A DNA stretch of 64,000 bases, taken from positions 1,426,001 through 1,490,000 of the forward strand of contig NZ_SJKD01000001.1 in the NCBI RefSeq assembly GCF_004331485.1, written 5' to 3'. Each line of letters starts with the position of its first letter. Position 1 is the first letter of the stretch. Position numbers and translations under genes: made by a program. The DNA comes from Kribbella capetownensis. GTDB lineage: Bacteria > Actinomycetota > Actinomycetes > Propionibacteriales > Kribbellaceae. Shown here piece after piece: positions 9,396 through 17,885 of the stretch. The notes under the pieces were generated by a model. The model worked only from the letters and a program-made list of their open reading frames with translations. It did no database searches and was not told the DNA's origin.

Positions 9396-9785
9396 TCAGT
9401 AGCAACGTATTCCTGTCGTCGTTATCTCAAGGCTGCGATCCCCGTTTATCGTCGAATTGCCATGGACTATTTCTCCGCTGTCAAACCTATCGACTCGGGA
9501 GAAATATAGATAGTCTCCAGATTGCCAGAGGTTGTAACTGTCCGGCAGATTGCTCGGATCATCCTGACTGTCGATGAGGGCTTCAAATGTGATCCGCTTG
9601 CCATTACCAAAGTCAGTCTGATTGTCGGACCAAGGGACCCACATATTCACTCGCCGATTTTGCCCCGACCATACTTCTAGATATTTCCCCTCGCCGCCCG
9701 TGTCACTGGGCGTTTCGAGATTGCGCACGATGTAGAGGGCGCCGGCAACCGTGTTGGCGACAGACTTGATCGCTGTAACTCCCAT
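9396..9785 (-). CDS. Small beta-rich hypothetical protein
   Basis: The 129-residue product is acidic and rich in aromatic residues, Asn, Asp and Gly, with alternating hydrophobic residues typical of a beta fold (GKYLEVWSGQNRRVNMWVPW). There is no signal peptide. Base composition is visibly less GC-rich than the neighbours, suggesting recent transfer. ATG start at 9785 with no strong ribosome binding site. It stands alone between a broken gene and a repeat. I do not recognise the family; a lectin-like or pore-former-like fold is only a guess. Confidence 0.55.
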   Translation of the reverse strand: MGVTAIKSVANTVAGALYIVRNLETPSDTGGEGKYLEVWSGQNRRVNMWVPWSDNQTDFGNGKRITFEALIDSQDDPSNLPDSYNLWQSGDYLYFSRVDRFDSGEIVHGNSTINGDRSLEITTTGIRCY

Positions 9786-10028
9786 TGGACTCCGCTCCCC
9801 CAGAGGCGCTCGGATGTCCGCGAATCTTCGCTAGCTAGAGACGCCTCCAAGATCCGACCCTCCTCGCCAGGTTGATGTCTGTCAACGGTCGGATTGCGGA
9901 TCCGCGGCAGTTGGCGTCGTTCAATCGTTTCATCCGAGGGCTGACACGCGATGGTCAGGCGGACGGCGCAGCGTTGGTAGTCAATACCGCCCGACTCGCG
10001 ATGTGCCCTCACGGTCGAAGCTGCGACA

Positions 10029-10172
10029 CGCGATTTGGGAAACCGAGGGACTCCGCCGCCAACAGCCTCTCCACGCCAAACGAGACATCACCAGTTCGAT
10101 CGGCTTCGACTCCGTTTGACTTCGTCCAACAGCTCTTCGTTCCCACGCTGTTTCCCGCTGAGCTGCTGCAGG
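10029..10172 (+). repeat. Dispersed repeat, copy 2 of 3
   Basis: It matches copy 1 (3654-3808) without gaps over about 125 bp, from GGAAACCGAGG through CACCAGTTCG to GCTGAGCTG. The plus frame reads KPRDSAANSLSTPNETSPVR...LFVPTLFPAEL and, unlike copy 1, continues open toward the secreted-protein gene downstream. The starting hairpin is imperfect here. Confidence 0.55.
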
Positions 10173-10433
10173 CGAGACGGCCACAGCGCCACCTGGTACG
10201 CGGATCCACCCGGCATCGTCTGAGTCTGACGGCGGACCGCCCGATTGACCCCCGTTCTCTGGCCGAGGCGAGTTGTGGACGAGTCGGGGACGGCCTCTGC
10301 GGCTGGGAACCAGAACACGCCCGGCGTACCAGGCAGGCCGACGAGAACGGGGGGAGCCGTCCGGGGGACGCAGTGTCACACAAACGACTGCTGAAACGCC
10401 AGACCCAGTCAGATCGACGACACGAGGAGGAAG

Positions 10434-10843
10434 AATGCGGATTCCAGTCAAAAGCAGCAGTAGTCACGATGGCATGTGCGGGAGCCATCGCACTCTCAGC
10501 CGCACCAGCTCAAGCCACGTCGTACGGCCGTGAGATCGGACCGAACTCGACCATCGACTACGGGCGCGAGCTCGGAGAGAACTTGTCCACAAACTGCGGT
10601 GTAACGCTCACCTACAACAGCTACACGAAGTGGGCATATGCCGAGGTCATCAGGTTCAGGCCGGGCTGGACGTGCAAGGGGTTCGTGAAGAACTCGCATG
10701 GCAGTCAGAGCTGGACGAGGCTGACATCCGACAGCGCATGGAGCGGCGGAGTCTGGCGCGCCAAGGGGTACAAGGCGCAGGCCTGCGTGTACGTCTACTA
10801 CAAGAACCGGTACAAGACTTGGGCCTGCACCAAGTGGCACTAG
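10434..10843 (+). pseudogene. Small secreted disulfide protein, frameshifted in its signal peptide
   Basis: A strong ribosome binding site (GAGGAGG) precedes ATG 10434, which reads MRIPVK. At the run AAAA (10450-10453) the frame is wrong by one base. With three A the product would be MRIPVKAAVVTMACAGAIAL followed by SAAPAQA, an excellent Sec signal peptide cleaved near AQA. The mature part, about 110 residues, has four Cys (contexts NCG, WTC, QAC, WAC) and many Trp/Tyr/Lys, suggesting two disulfides and a basic, exported protein. It ends at TAG 10841-10843. The lesion is real or a one-base sequence error. Family unknown; similar small exported proteins occur in actinomycetes. Confidence 0.6.
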
Positions 10844-11368
10844 CGACCGACCTGAAGTAGGCAGCTTCTGCGTTGGATCAGGTGGGGCGCCTTGTAAACC
10901 AACTGAATGGCAGAAGGCTGTTGCCGAGCGCAACAAGACCCCTCGACTTCTGAGTGTCGAGGAGGTCTTGCGTTGGATCAGCCAGGGCAACAAGGCCGGG
11001 GATCACGTGCTTACGTGCTGCCCTGGCTGGTCTTCATCGGGACTGGGCTCGGTGTTGTACCAGTTCGCCAGCGAGCCACCACCTGCGTCGTACGCCGTGT
11101 GGACTCGATGCCACGGTTCCTTGGGCCTGGTGCAGATAGCGGTGTACGGGCCGTACCGCTTCGTGACCAGGCACAGACCCGCGTACGGACTGCCATCGCC
11201 TACGTCCATTCGACGCCCCTGCACACGACTCCTCCCCTCCTGATTTCCGGTCGCCATGCTCGGAAATCTAGCGTAGATCTCATGATCACAGCTAGTCGCG
11301 AATGATCACTCCTTGACGCCCGATCTCGCGGCATGACGACCGATGGCTGAGCAGGCAGGATCGGAGGT
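10844..11368. other. Gene-poor stretch, one uncertain small frame
   Basis: A plus frame through 10968-11243 (LSVEEVLRWISQGNKAGDHV...) and a minus frame at 11003-11257 both look partly protein-like. They share the same third codon positions, so composition cannot decide between them. Neither has a convincing start. The sequence GCGTTGGATCAG occurs twice (10871 and 10970 region). A strong hairpin lies at 10934-10970. Confidence 0.35.
10934..10970. terminator. Strong hairpin after the secreted-protein gene
   Basis: CAAGACCCCTCGAC pairs with GTCGAGGAGGTCTTG (one unpaired base) around an 8-base loop. There is no T-run, so it would be a GC-type or bidirectional terminator, or an RNA structure. Confidence 0.4.
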
Positions 11369-11632
11369 GTGGATCAGGAGGAGCTCGACGCGCTGGTAGC
11401 GGGCAACGTCCGTGCTGCCCGTGCACGGCTCAAGCTCCGGCAGGAGGATCTGGCCGACGAGCTCGGCTGGTCCAGGCCGGTCGTCGGGACGCTCGAGAAC
11501 GGCAATCGCCGCGTCACGCTGGCCGACGCCGTAGCGCTGTGTCGCGCCCTCCAGATCAGTCTGCCCGACCTGCTCGCGGGTGCACCCGCGGACGTGTTCG
11601 AGTCACTGGGAATCGATCGCCACAAGGCCTGA
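11369..11632 (+). CDS. Small XRE-family regulator
   Basis: The 87-residue protein is essentially one Cro/C1-type helix-turn-helix domain (about 14-70): RQEDLADELGWSRPVVGTLENG is the HTH core. GTG start at 11369 after GGAGG. It stands alone; its target may be its own promoter or the large hairpin region that follows. Proteins this small usually act as dimeric repressors or as antitoxins, but no toxin partner is adjacent. Confidence 0.8.
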   Translation: MDQEELDALVAGNVRAARARLKLRQEDLADELGWSRPVVGTLENGNRRVTLADAVALCRALQISLPDLLAGAPADVFESLGIDRHKA

Positions 11633-11679
11633 AGACAGATCGATCAGGCCCGCCGATAGCCCGGCTGTGCACTGAGGGT

Positions 11680-11758
11680 GTAAGAACATGGAGAAGGCCC
11701 GTCCGGCTTACCCCCGACCGGACGGGCCGATTCTCTGCGCTGAGCCGTGTGTTCTTAC
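11680..11758. terminator. Large nested inverted repeat downstream of the XRE gene
   Basis: Three nested arms pair: GTAAGAACA (11680-11688) with TGTTCTTAC (11750-11758), GAGAA (11691-11695) with TTCTC (11731-11735), and a perfect 11-bp inner stem GGCCCGTCCGG (11696-11706) with CCGGACGGGCC (11718-11728). The inner hairpin could be a terminator. The outer arms make it larger than a simple terminator. Confidence 0.55.
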
Positions 11759-12247
11759 GGAGCCGCCTGTCGGAATTGAGTCGACGACCTTCTCATTGCG
11801 AGAAGGATCTTCGGCGTCGCATCGGCTCTCTACCCACGGCTCGAACCCCACACAACCCGCAGATTAAAAGGGGCAATGATGCGTTAGCAACCAGCCTCTC
11901 TAGGCGTCAGAAGTCTGGGTTGGAAGGGACTCTGGCCCCGCCAGTCGACTCTCCTTGACGCGATTTCGCACCACGTTTGATCCCACGGCGTCGGTCCAGC
12001 CGCGCCCCTCGCCGCCGGTGGGGCACCGCACGACCCCCACCTGTGCGGCGGGACAGTCGGCAAGCCACGTCTCAACACCGCGGGGGACCTGATACCGCTA
12101 GGCTTGTCGGCTCGCTTTAATCGTTCGATTAACTGTCCATCGTTCGAGCGTTTGATCGCTCCAGCCGGACATGGATGTCTCCCGACCAATTGCATTGCAA
12201 GCTGGGGGTGTGGGTTGCACTCTGGGAACGTAGCCAAGGGGGTCTCG
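11759..12247. other. Intergenic region upstream of the lipoprotein-like/membrane pair
   Basis: About 490 bp with no convincing gene. The only distinct element is a 16-bp palindrome at 12117-12132. It is the likely promoter/operator region for the downstream gene pair. Confidence 0.4.
12117..12132. promoter_or_regulatory. Palindromic candidate operator
   Basis: TTAATCGTTCGATTAA is a perfect 16-bp palindrome, AT-rich against a high-GC background, about 115 bp before the ATG at 12248. Its size and symmetry suit a dimeric repressor site. The cognate regulator is unknown. Confidence 0.4.
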
Positions 12248-13114
12248 ATGGCCGCACACCGATCAGTCCATGTCGTCTTCGCCGTGATGGCGACACTGTT
12301 GCTCGTTGGCGGCGTCTACGGGATCGTCCGCGTCACCCTCGCTGGTTCATCGGGGTCGGGCGCACAGCCACCATCCCCTACCAGTCCTGCAGGATCGTGG
12401 ACGTCGCCAGGAGGTCTCGGGTCCCCAGCCGGAACCGCCGGGACCGGGTCGAATCAACCCAGCGACAAACCAACAGGCGGCTCCAAGCCGAATGACTCGG
12501 GAGCGATCAGGATCTCCGGCCCGACAGTCGACGACGTGTACTCCCAAAAGGGCGGGACTGGCAAGTTCCCACCGGGAGGCGACTGCGCGCTCCTCTACAA
12601 TGAGCATGCGGACGTTCCGGTCCGGATCCGCTCATACAGTGTGCGAGGCGCCCAGGTTCGGATTTCCAGGAAGCCATGCCCGGACATCGAGCTATTTCCG
12701 GGCTTTGAACAAGGCCAACCGAGTACCTGCTCGGCCGGCACTGTATTGGAGCCAGCTCCAGCCGGACATTCGTGCAGCATTCATTTCGAAAGACCTCTCG
12801 GCCTCGAGGAGGCAACAGCCACTTTCTCGATCGAGTTGGGGATAAGGTGCACCTCGCGTGCTGATCGACCCTGCGACCGCCTTGGGGCAGAGCATTCACC
12901 GACTCCCAAGCATCCTGTCGCGGCGATCGTGACCACCAAACTTAAATTCCTTTTCTACGCGGATGAGTCCAGCGGAGACACCGTCCCACCGAATCCGCCC
13001 GAGTCGAGCGCCCCAACAGATCCAGTCACATCCGAGCCATCGAGGCCCTCAAATACGACGCCACCCCCCACGTCCTCTCAGACGCCTAGCGCACCTTCCG
13101 CGAGTGGGACGTGA
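12248..13114 (+). CDS. Membrane-anchored secreted protein with Pro/Ser-rich linkers
   Basis: The 288-residue product begins with an uncleaved signal-anchor (VVFAVMATLLLVGGVYGIV, about residues 9-27). A Gly/Ser/Pro linker follows to about 90, then a Cys-containing extracytoplasmic domain (about 95-240) and a Ser/Pro/Thr-rich tail. ATG 12248 was chosen because AAGGGGG lies before it and the anchor follows directly. Its stop overlaps the GTG start of the next membrane protein, so the pair is translationally coupled and may form a complex. Family not recognised. Confidence 0.7.
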   Translation: MAAHRSVHVVFAVMATLLLVGGVYGIVRVTLAGSSGSGAQPPSPTSPAGSWTSPGGLGSPAGTAGTGSNQPSDKPTGGSKPNDSGAIRISGPTVDDVYSQKGGTGKFPPGGDCALLYNEHADVPVRIRSYSVRGAQVRISRKPCPDIELFPGFEQGQPSTCSAGTVLEPAPAGHSCSIHFERPLGLEEATATFSIELGIRCTSRADRPCDRLGAEHSPTPKHPVAAIVTTKLKFLFYADESSGDTVPPNPPESSAPTDPVTSEPSRPSNTTPPPTSSQTPSAPSASGT

Positions 13115-14115
13115 TGCCAGTCACCGAAGCTGATCCCGTCCCCGAGGCGCCGCTGTTGGGGAAGCCGATGCGGGAGCGACTGTGGGCGGTGGCCAACGTC
13201 ATCGCGCCAACAACGGTAGTGACGACGCTGCTGTTCTACTTCGGATATGTGGCCACAACCGCGCGCTTTCGCTATTTTGGTGTCTACCTCGACATGGTTG
13301 ACTTGACACTGCAGGAAACGCTGCTCTACGGAGCAGAGGCTGTGTATCCGCCGCTCATAGTTGTTGCGATCATCTGCCTCCTCGGCCTCGCTGCGCACAC
13401 AACAGTCCGGTGGCTGCTGTCGTCACCGGACCGCGATGCCGTCACCGGTTGGATTGGACTCATTGCAGCCCTCGCCGGAATGTTGGCATTCACCAGGGGG
13501 GTCATCGGGCTTCTCGTTCCGCGTGTGGCTCGCACCGAGGCGATCGCAACAACGCCCGTGGCCCTCGGATGCGGGGCGCTGGCTGTTGCCTATGGCTGCT
13601 GGCTTCTGCGCACAGTCGGTCTCCGCTGGGACCGGACTCGCCGCCGCCGAAAAGACGTCGTGGAAGAGGGCCAGGCTGAGAGCCCAGCGTCCGCCGCGGC
13701 TGGCGACGCTAAGCTAGCCGACTGGCTAGAATCGTCTGCCGTCAGTCGGATCTACAGGTATGCATTGGCGTGGGTTGCGGTGATCGTCGTAGCCGGCTCC
13801 TTCTGGACGGCCAATAGTTTCGCCGCCGCCTATGGGCGGGGCAGAGCACTGGACGACGCTGAGTCGCTCGACGGTCGCCCCGAGGTGGTCCTGTACACAA
13901 AGGAACCCCTACGAGATCTTCCCGACGGTGTCGAACAGACGGTGCTTCCGAGTGCGTCGACAGAGTCGCTCCGCTTCCGCTACAGGGGCCTGCGGCTTCT
14001 GGTCGAATCGAATGCCCGGCTCTTCTTGGTGCCCGCCCGCTGGGTCGCTGGAAGCAGCGGAACAGTGGTTATCCCATATGACGACAGCATTCGCGTATAC
14101 CTCACCGCCCGGTGA
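13111..14115 (+). CDS. Polytopic membrane protein
   Basis: The 334-residue product has about five predicted membrane helices: near 27-47, 72-95, 112-135, 145-170 and 222-242. It ends in an extracytoplasmic beta-rich domain of about 90 residues. A charged loop (RRRRKDVVEEGQAESP) separates helices 4 and 5. The GTG start at 13111 overlaps the preceding TGA. No enzyme motif seen. Probably a partner of the upstream anchored protein. Confidence 0.7.
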   Translation: MMPVTEADPVPEAPLLGKPMRERLWAVANVIAPTTVVTTLLFYFGYVATTARFRYFGVYLDMVDLTLQETLLYGAEAVYPPLIVVAIICLLGLAAHTTVRWLLSSPDRDAVTGWIGLIAALAGMLAFTRGVIGLLVPRVARTEAIATTPVALGCGALAVAYGCWLLRTVGLRWDRTRRRRKDVVEEGQAESPASAAAGDAKLADWLESSAVSRIYRYALAWVAVIVVAGSFWTANSFAAAYGRGRALDDAESLDGRPEVVLYTKEPLRDLPDGVEQTVLPSASTESLRFRYRGLRLLVESNARLFLVPARWVAGSSGTVVIPYDDSIRVYLTAR

Positions 14116-14985
14116 CCACCCTGGCATGCACCCGCGAAGATGGTCCGCCCATGACGAACGCTCCCGTCGGGTCTTGGGAGACGGTGAAGGGAGACGCGGC
14201 CAGTTCGCAGCCATGCCGTCGTCCGCATCCCGTCCTCACCGATCGGATTCTCCAGGCTCTGCCCATAGCCGCCACGCGCCCGTCAAGGGACACGGTGTCG
14301 TCGCACTCCACGATCCCAATTTCCTCTCCCTATCCTCGACGACTCCGGCCGCGAGCGTGCAGGAGACCAAGGCCAGGGAGAATCCGACATCGCCAGCGGC
14401 AGCTCGCGTGCCAGATGCATGTCAGACGGAGCGGCCGATCACGGTCCGCCGCGAGCAACAATGGTCACGGCAACGTGGTCCGCACGCCGAGCCGATCTAC
14501 GCTCATTCGGGCGTGGGCATCGAATATGCCTTGGGGCAGCATCCGCAGGGCGGAGGACTCGAGCCTGCCGGGGGGGATTATGAGTCCGACGGCCGTTGCC
14601 ACAGGCGCCTACTTCAGGCTTACGGAGTTCGTGTCTCGACCCGATCTGACCACTCTGCCAACACCATTTGACTCCATTTGGCCCCACGACCGGCCCCACG
14701 CCGCCGGCTCTTCTCGCGGCCGCACCTGCCGGATACGACTCTTGTAGATCAAGGGCGCGCCTACCGCGCGGGGTGGGCGAGCCCATGCGGCCTGCCGGCC
14801 GAACCTCGCACACCCCGCGCGGAGAACGGACCCAGACACCTGTTCGCAGAAGTACCCGGCACATCCGAGTCCTTGCGTCCGACCGCCGGTTAGCCCCGTC
14901 CCCCTGCCCGCTCGATTGTCCGGCCACCACGTGCGCCGCGCTGGCGGGATTGGCATCTATCAGGGGGACGGGGCAGGTGTGGCGA
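14116..14985. other. 870-bp stretch without a supported gene
   Basis: Several open frames cross this stretch but none has the composition, start or motif of a real gene. They are Arg/Ser/Pro-rich and look like chance frames in GC-rich DNA. No RNA gene or strong hairpin noticed. Possibly decayed DNA. Confidence 0.4.
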
Positions 14986-15843
14986 CTAGCCACCCTTTGG
15001 CTTGGTCAGGTGGCGGTAGATCGCCCACAACACACCGAACAGATACGACGGAAGATCGAGCGTCGAGTACACGAACTTCAGCAACTCGCTCGTGTCCATG
15101 TTCTGGAGCATCTCGCCAGATCGATCCAGGTCGGCGAGCTGATTCGCTGCCCAAAGCATCCAGACGACCAAGAATGCGAATACCCACATCACCGTCTCGC
15201 GAGTCTGAGCGGGAGATGGTGCGCTGACCCCTGTCAGGGATGTAGCGGGTTCGGCGACTTGGATGCTCGCGGCATACATCTGGGCGGCGGCCATGACGTT
15301 GCTCATCTGCTCACCGAATGCCGGATTGCTCACCATCGCGGCCATGGAGACGGCGCCCACCAGCCTGCCCGCGTCCAGACCGAAGGCAGAGCTGTTCGCC
15401 ATCGCGGCCTTCGAGGCGGCGCCCACGATCCCGCTCGCAAAGCCCGGGTGGTTCGCCATCGCGGCCTTCGAGACGGCGCCCACCAGCCTGCCCGCGTCCA
15501 GACCGAAGGCAGAGCTGTTCGCCATCGCGGCCTTCGAGGCGGCGCCCACGATCCCGCTCGCAAAGCCCGGGTGGTTCGCCATCGCGGCCTTCGAGACGGC
15601 GCCCACCAGCCTGCCCGCGTCCAGACCGAAGGCAGAGCTGTTCGCCATCGCGGCCTTCGAGGCGGCGCCCACGATCCCGCTCGCAAAGCCCGGGTGGTTC
15701 GCCATCGCGGTCTGAGCAGCGACACTCACCACCTTGCTCAGCCGCTCGAGGGTTTCGGGGCTGCTCGCGGCGAGAATCTCGGCAAGCGTACGAGGCTTAC
15801 GGCGGCCGTCGTTTGGCTCAGCCGAGGGTGGCTGTTCGTCCAT
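14986..15843 (-). CDS. Membrane protein with three identical 41-residue repeats
   Basis: The 285-residue product has a charged N-terminus with a short helix (TLAEILAASSPETLERLSKVV), three near-perfect 41-residue repeats (about 46-168), a degenerate further half-repeat (AAMVSNPAFGEQMSNVM), and two C-terminal hydrophobic segments (WVFAFLVVWMLWAANQLA and YLFGVLWAIYRHL). Each repeat is two related ~20-residue helical modules, AMANHPGFASGIVGAASK and AMANSSAFGLDAGRLVGAVS. Amphipathic helical repeats before membrane anchors suggest a scaffold or an effector held at the membrane. Family not recognised. Near-identity at DNA level shows recent repeat expansion. Confidence 0.7.
   Translation of the reverse strand: MDEQPPSAEPNDGRRKPRTLAEILAASSPETLERLSKVVSVAAQTAMANHPGFASGIVGAASKAAMANSSAFGLDAGRLVGAVSKAAMANHPGFASGIVGAASKAAMANSSAFGLDAGRLVGAVSKAAMANHPGFASGIVGAASKAAMANSSAFGLDAGRLVGAVSMAAMVSNPAFGEQMSNVMAAAQMYAASIQVAEPATSLTGVSAPSPAQTRETVMWVFAFLVVWMLWAANQLADLDRSGEMLQNMDTSELLKFVYSTLDLPSYLFGVLWAIYRHLTKPKGG
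15340..15708 (-). repeat. Three tandem 123-bp coding repeats
   Basis: The unit is 123 bp; for example CAGCCTGCCCGCGTCCAGAC recurs at 15361, 15484 and 15607. Copies are essentially identical, including silent positions, and keep the reading frame (41 residues). Confidence 0.9.
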
Positions 15844-16202
15844 GTCTACCTACTCTCGAATACTTGTTCGAGGATATCGCTTCGCCCTGCCAGATTCGGC
15901 CACCAACGAGCTCGTGTCGCGTGTGCCCTCTACGTGCCGTAACCGGCGGTCGCTCGGGGTCACTAACGGGGTGTTGCAGGGATGTGTTTTCGACCCGGTA
16001 ACGCCGTCCTGGTTCGAAAGGCTGGACGGCGTGAACGACGCGGTTCGCGAGCAGGTGGTTTGGCTGTCGTTCAAGGACCTCGCCGATGCGATCACCGGCA
16101 TCATGGCCAGGTGTGAGGACGAAGGTTGTCTACCGGCGCTGACTGTGTCACTATTCGAATGTTGCGAACGTTACTTCGCTTGTTTCACCTATGGGGGCTG
16201 CC
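15844..16202. other. Divergent intergenic region
   Basis: 360 bp between the repeat protein (minus) and the toxin-antitoxin pair (plus). It should hold both promoters. A plus frame through 16020-16243 (VNDAVREQVVWLSFKDLAD...) is open and protein-like but runs into the next gene in another frame, so I do not call it. Confidence 0.4.
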
Positions 16203-16736
16203 ATGACTGCCGAACTCTTAGAGTCGCAGACCTACCTGCCTGAAGAGCAGGATCAGATGGCCAAGCTTGCCAGCTTCCTGGACGCGCATCACAGCAAGCG
16301 CGGCGAACTCCCGGTGCGCCGCTACTTGCTTGTGGGAGCCGAGGAGCACGAGCAGATTGAGGTTCCCGAAGCGCTTCACAAGGTGCTTGTGCAGGCCGTA
16401 ACCGCTCTGACGGCTGGCAAGGCAGTGACAATCTCGCCCACTAGCCAAAAGCTCACGACTCAGCAGGCGGCCGACCTGCTCGGTGTAAGTCGGCCAACTG
16501 TGGTTCGCTTGATTGAAGAGGGTGAGCTCCCAGCGGAGCGGATCGGGAACCGTCGGAAGGTTCTGCTTAGGGATCTGCTGGCCTACCGTGACGCTCGCCG
16601 TCGGCGGCAGTATCAAGCGATCTTTGACACCTCAGTCGATGTGAGTGACGAGGAGGATCCAACTGTGGTGCAGGAGAGACTCAAGCGGATCCGAAAGCAG
16701 CGCGCCGAGCGGCGGCGGCAGTCCAGCAATCTCTGA
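16203..16736 (+). CDS. Excisionase-type HTH antitoxin of a PIN toxin pair
   Basis: The 177-residue product has an N-terminal helical region, then a MerR/excisionase-type helix-turn-helix at about 82-128 (KLTTQQAADLLGVSRPTVVRLIEEG, with GELPAERIGNRRKVLLRDL) and a very basic C-terminal tail. ATG 16203 was preferred to 16191. The gene is followed after 12 bp by a PIN-domain gene, the usual arrangement in which the DNA-binding antitoxin autoregulates the operon and neutralises the ribonuclease. Confidence 0.8.
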   Translation: MTAELLESQTYLPEEQDQMAKLASFLDAHHSKRGELPVRRYLLVGAEEHEQIEVPEALHKVLVQAVTALTAGKAVTISPTSQKLTTQQAADLLGVSRPTVVRLIEEGELPAERIGNRRKVLLRDLLAYRDARRRRQYQAIFDTSVDVSDEEDPTVVQERLKRIRKQRAERRRQSSNL

Positions 16737-16748
16737 CAGTATCGAGGA

Positions 16749-17324
16749 GTGTTCGCCGCGCTCCTCGATACCTGTGTCCTGTGGCCCAGCAAGCAGCGGG
16801 ACTTCCTGCTACGCCTGGCCGTCGAGAATCTCTACCGTCCGCTCTGGAGCAGCGAGATCCTCGAGGAGCTGTACGAGTGCGAACTCGACAAGCTCACGGA
16901 GAAGGAAGGTCTGACCGAGGCCGAGGCTAAGACTCGTGCTGACCGGCTCATCGCGAACATGCGCACGCACTTCGATGACGCCGAGGTACAGAACTGGCAG
17001 CCTTACGTGGGCACATTCGAGCTCCCTGACCCTAACGATGAGCATGTCCTCGCGGCCGCGGTTGCAGGTCACGCAGGCGCCATCGTGACGTCGAATCTGA
17101 GGGACTTCCCTGCAGACAAGATCCCACCGGGTATCCAAATCGTCACGCCCAGCGACTTTGCCGCTAACACCGTCGCGGTTGCCCCGGACGTGGCCCTGGG
17201 CGTCGTTGCCAGCATCTCGGCAGGATTCAGCCGACCGCCCATGTCGGTGGACGACCTACTCTCCATCCTGCGCGATCGCTACGGAATGCATGAAGCGGTC
17301 GACCTGATGAACGAGGCGCGATGA
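16749..17324 (+). CDS. PIN-domain toxin (VapC-like ribonuclease)
   Basis: The 191-residue product carries a PIN domain. The first acidic residue is in LLDTCVLWPS (about residue 7). A conserved Glu lies in SSEILEELYE (about 37), and the acidic C-terminal cluster with the Asn/Ser motif is in DPNDEHVLAAAVAG...IVTSNLRDFP (about 95-120). It is longer than classic VapC, with a C-terminal helical extension of about 60 residues. GTG start after GAGGA. Predicted metal-dependent RNase toxin paired with the HTH protein upstream. Confidence 0.82.
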   Translation: MFAALLDTCVLWPSKQRDFLLRLAVENLYRPLWSSEILEELYECELDKLTEKEGLTEAEAKTRADRLIANMRTHFDDAEVQNWQPYVGTFELPDPNDEHVLAAAVAGHAGAIVTSNLRDFPADKIPPGIQIVTPSDFAANTVAVAPDVALGVVASISAGFSRPPMSVDDLLSILRDRYGMHEAVDLMNEAR

Positions 17325-17444
17325 GCCGGGTCTCGGCCGGCCAACCAATCAAGAACAGACGCGGCAGGCGGGGCCTCGCGACTCCGGGATGACTCCAGCA
17401 CGCCCTTGGCACCCGCCCGGTCTGCCAAGCCGGACACTGGACCA

Positions 17445-17474
17445 TTGACCGAATTATTACCCGGTCGCTAATAT
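17445..17474 (+). promoter_or_regulatory. Promoter of the XRE gene with embedded inverted repeat
   Basis: TTGACC (-35, 17445-17450) and TAATAT (-10, 17469-17474) are 18 bp apart. The expected start of transcription coincides with the ATG at 17481, so the mRNA is probably leaderless. GACCG (17447-17451) and CGGTC (17462-17466) form an inverted repeat between the two boxes, a likely autoregulatory operator. Confidence 0.6.
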
Positions 17475-17480
17475 GCGAGT

Positions 17481-17843
17481 ATGACCAACGAAGGATTGAG
17501 CGACTTTCTGGTCCGCATGCGTCGCGAACGCGGGCTGAGCCAAGGTGACGTCGCACGGACACTCGGGCTCTCGCAGCCCGGGTACAGCAACATCGAGCGA
17601 GGCAATGTGCGCCTAAGCATGAAGTACATCCCAGCCCTCGAGGAGATCCTGGGACTGAGGCATGCCGAGCTGGTCGACCGCATGCTAGGCCTCACCACAC
17701 CCGTCGAGCGGGCGGTGGTCGCCGACCAGGAACTGAGAACTACGCAGGCCAAGCGCCTACTGTTGCTCTTGTACGGCGAGCTCACGGGCCGGGACTCCGT
17801 CCGAGTGCTGTCCCTCTACGAGGGTGATGGCAACGCAACGTGA
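17481..17843 (+). CDS. XRE-family regulator, probably leaderless
   Basis: The 120-residue product has a Cro/C1-type HTH at about 8-60 (RGLSQGDVARTLGLSQPGYSNIE is within it) and a C-terminal helical dimerisation tail (QAKRLLLLLYGELTG). A promoter lies directly against the ATG with no room for a ribosome binding site. It precedes a stand-alone ScoMcrA-type head domain by 43 bp in the same direction, so it may control it. Confidence 0.8.
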   Translation: MTNEGLSDFLVRMRRERGLSQGDVARTLGLSQPGYSNIERGNVRLSMKYIPALEEILGLRHAELVDRMLGLTTPVERAVVADQELRTTQAKRLLLLLYGELTGRDSVRVLSLYEGDGNAT

Positions 17844-17885
17844 CACCAGGACGGCCGTCGGGACGTCCGCGCATACTCTCGATGT

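Noticed and set aside
10934..10970. tRNA or tRNA-like attachment site
   Set aside because: The long hairpin does not form a cloverleaf and has no T-loop sequence; treated as a terminator-like structure.
14112..14747. Plus-strand open frame of 211 codons
   Set aside because: Arg/Ser/Pro-rich with no motif or ribosome binding site, and it overlaps other equally long frames; typical chance frame in GC-rich DNA.
15734..16243. Plus-strand frame overlapping the divergent promoter region
   Set aside because: It overlaps the start of the repeat-protein gene and runs into the antitoxin gene in another frame; only its last part looks protein-like.
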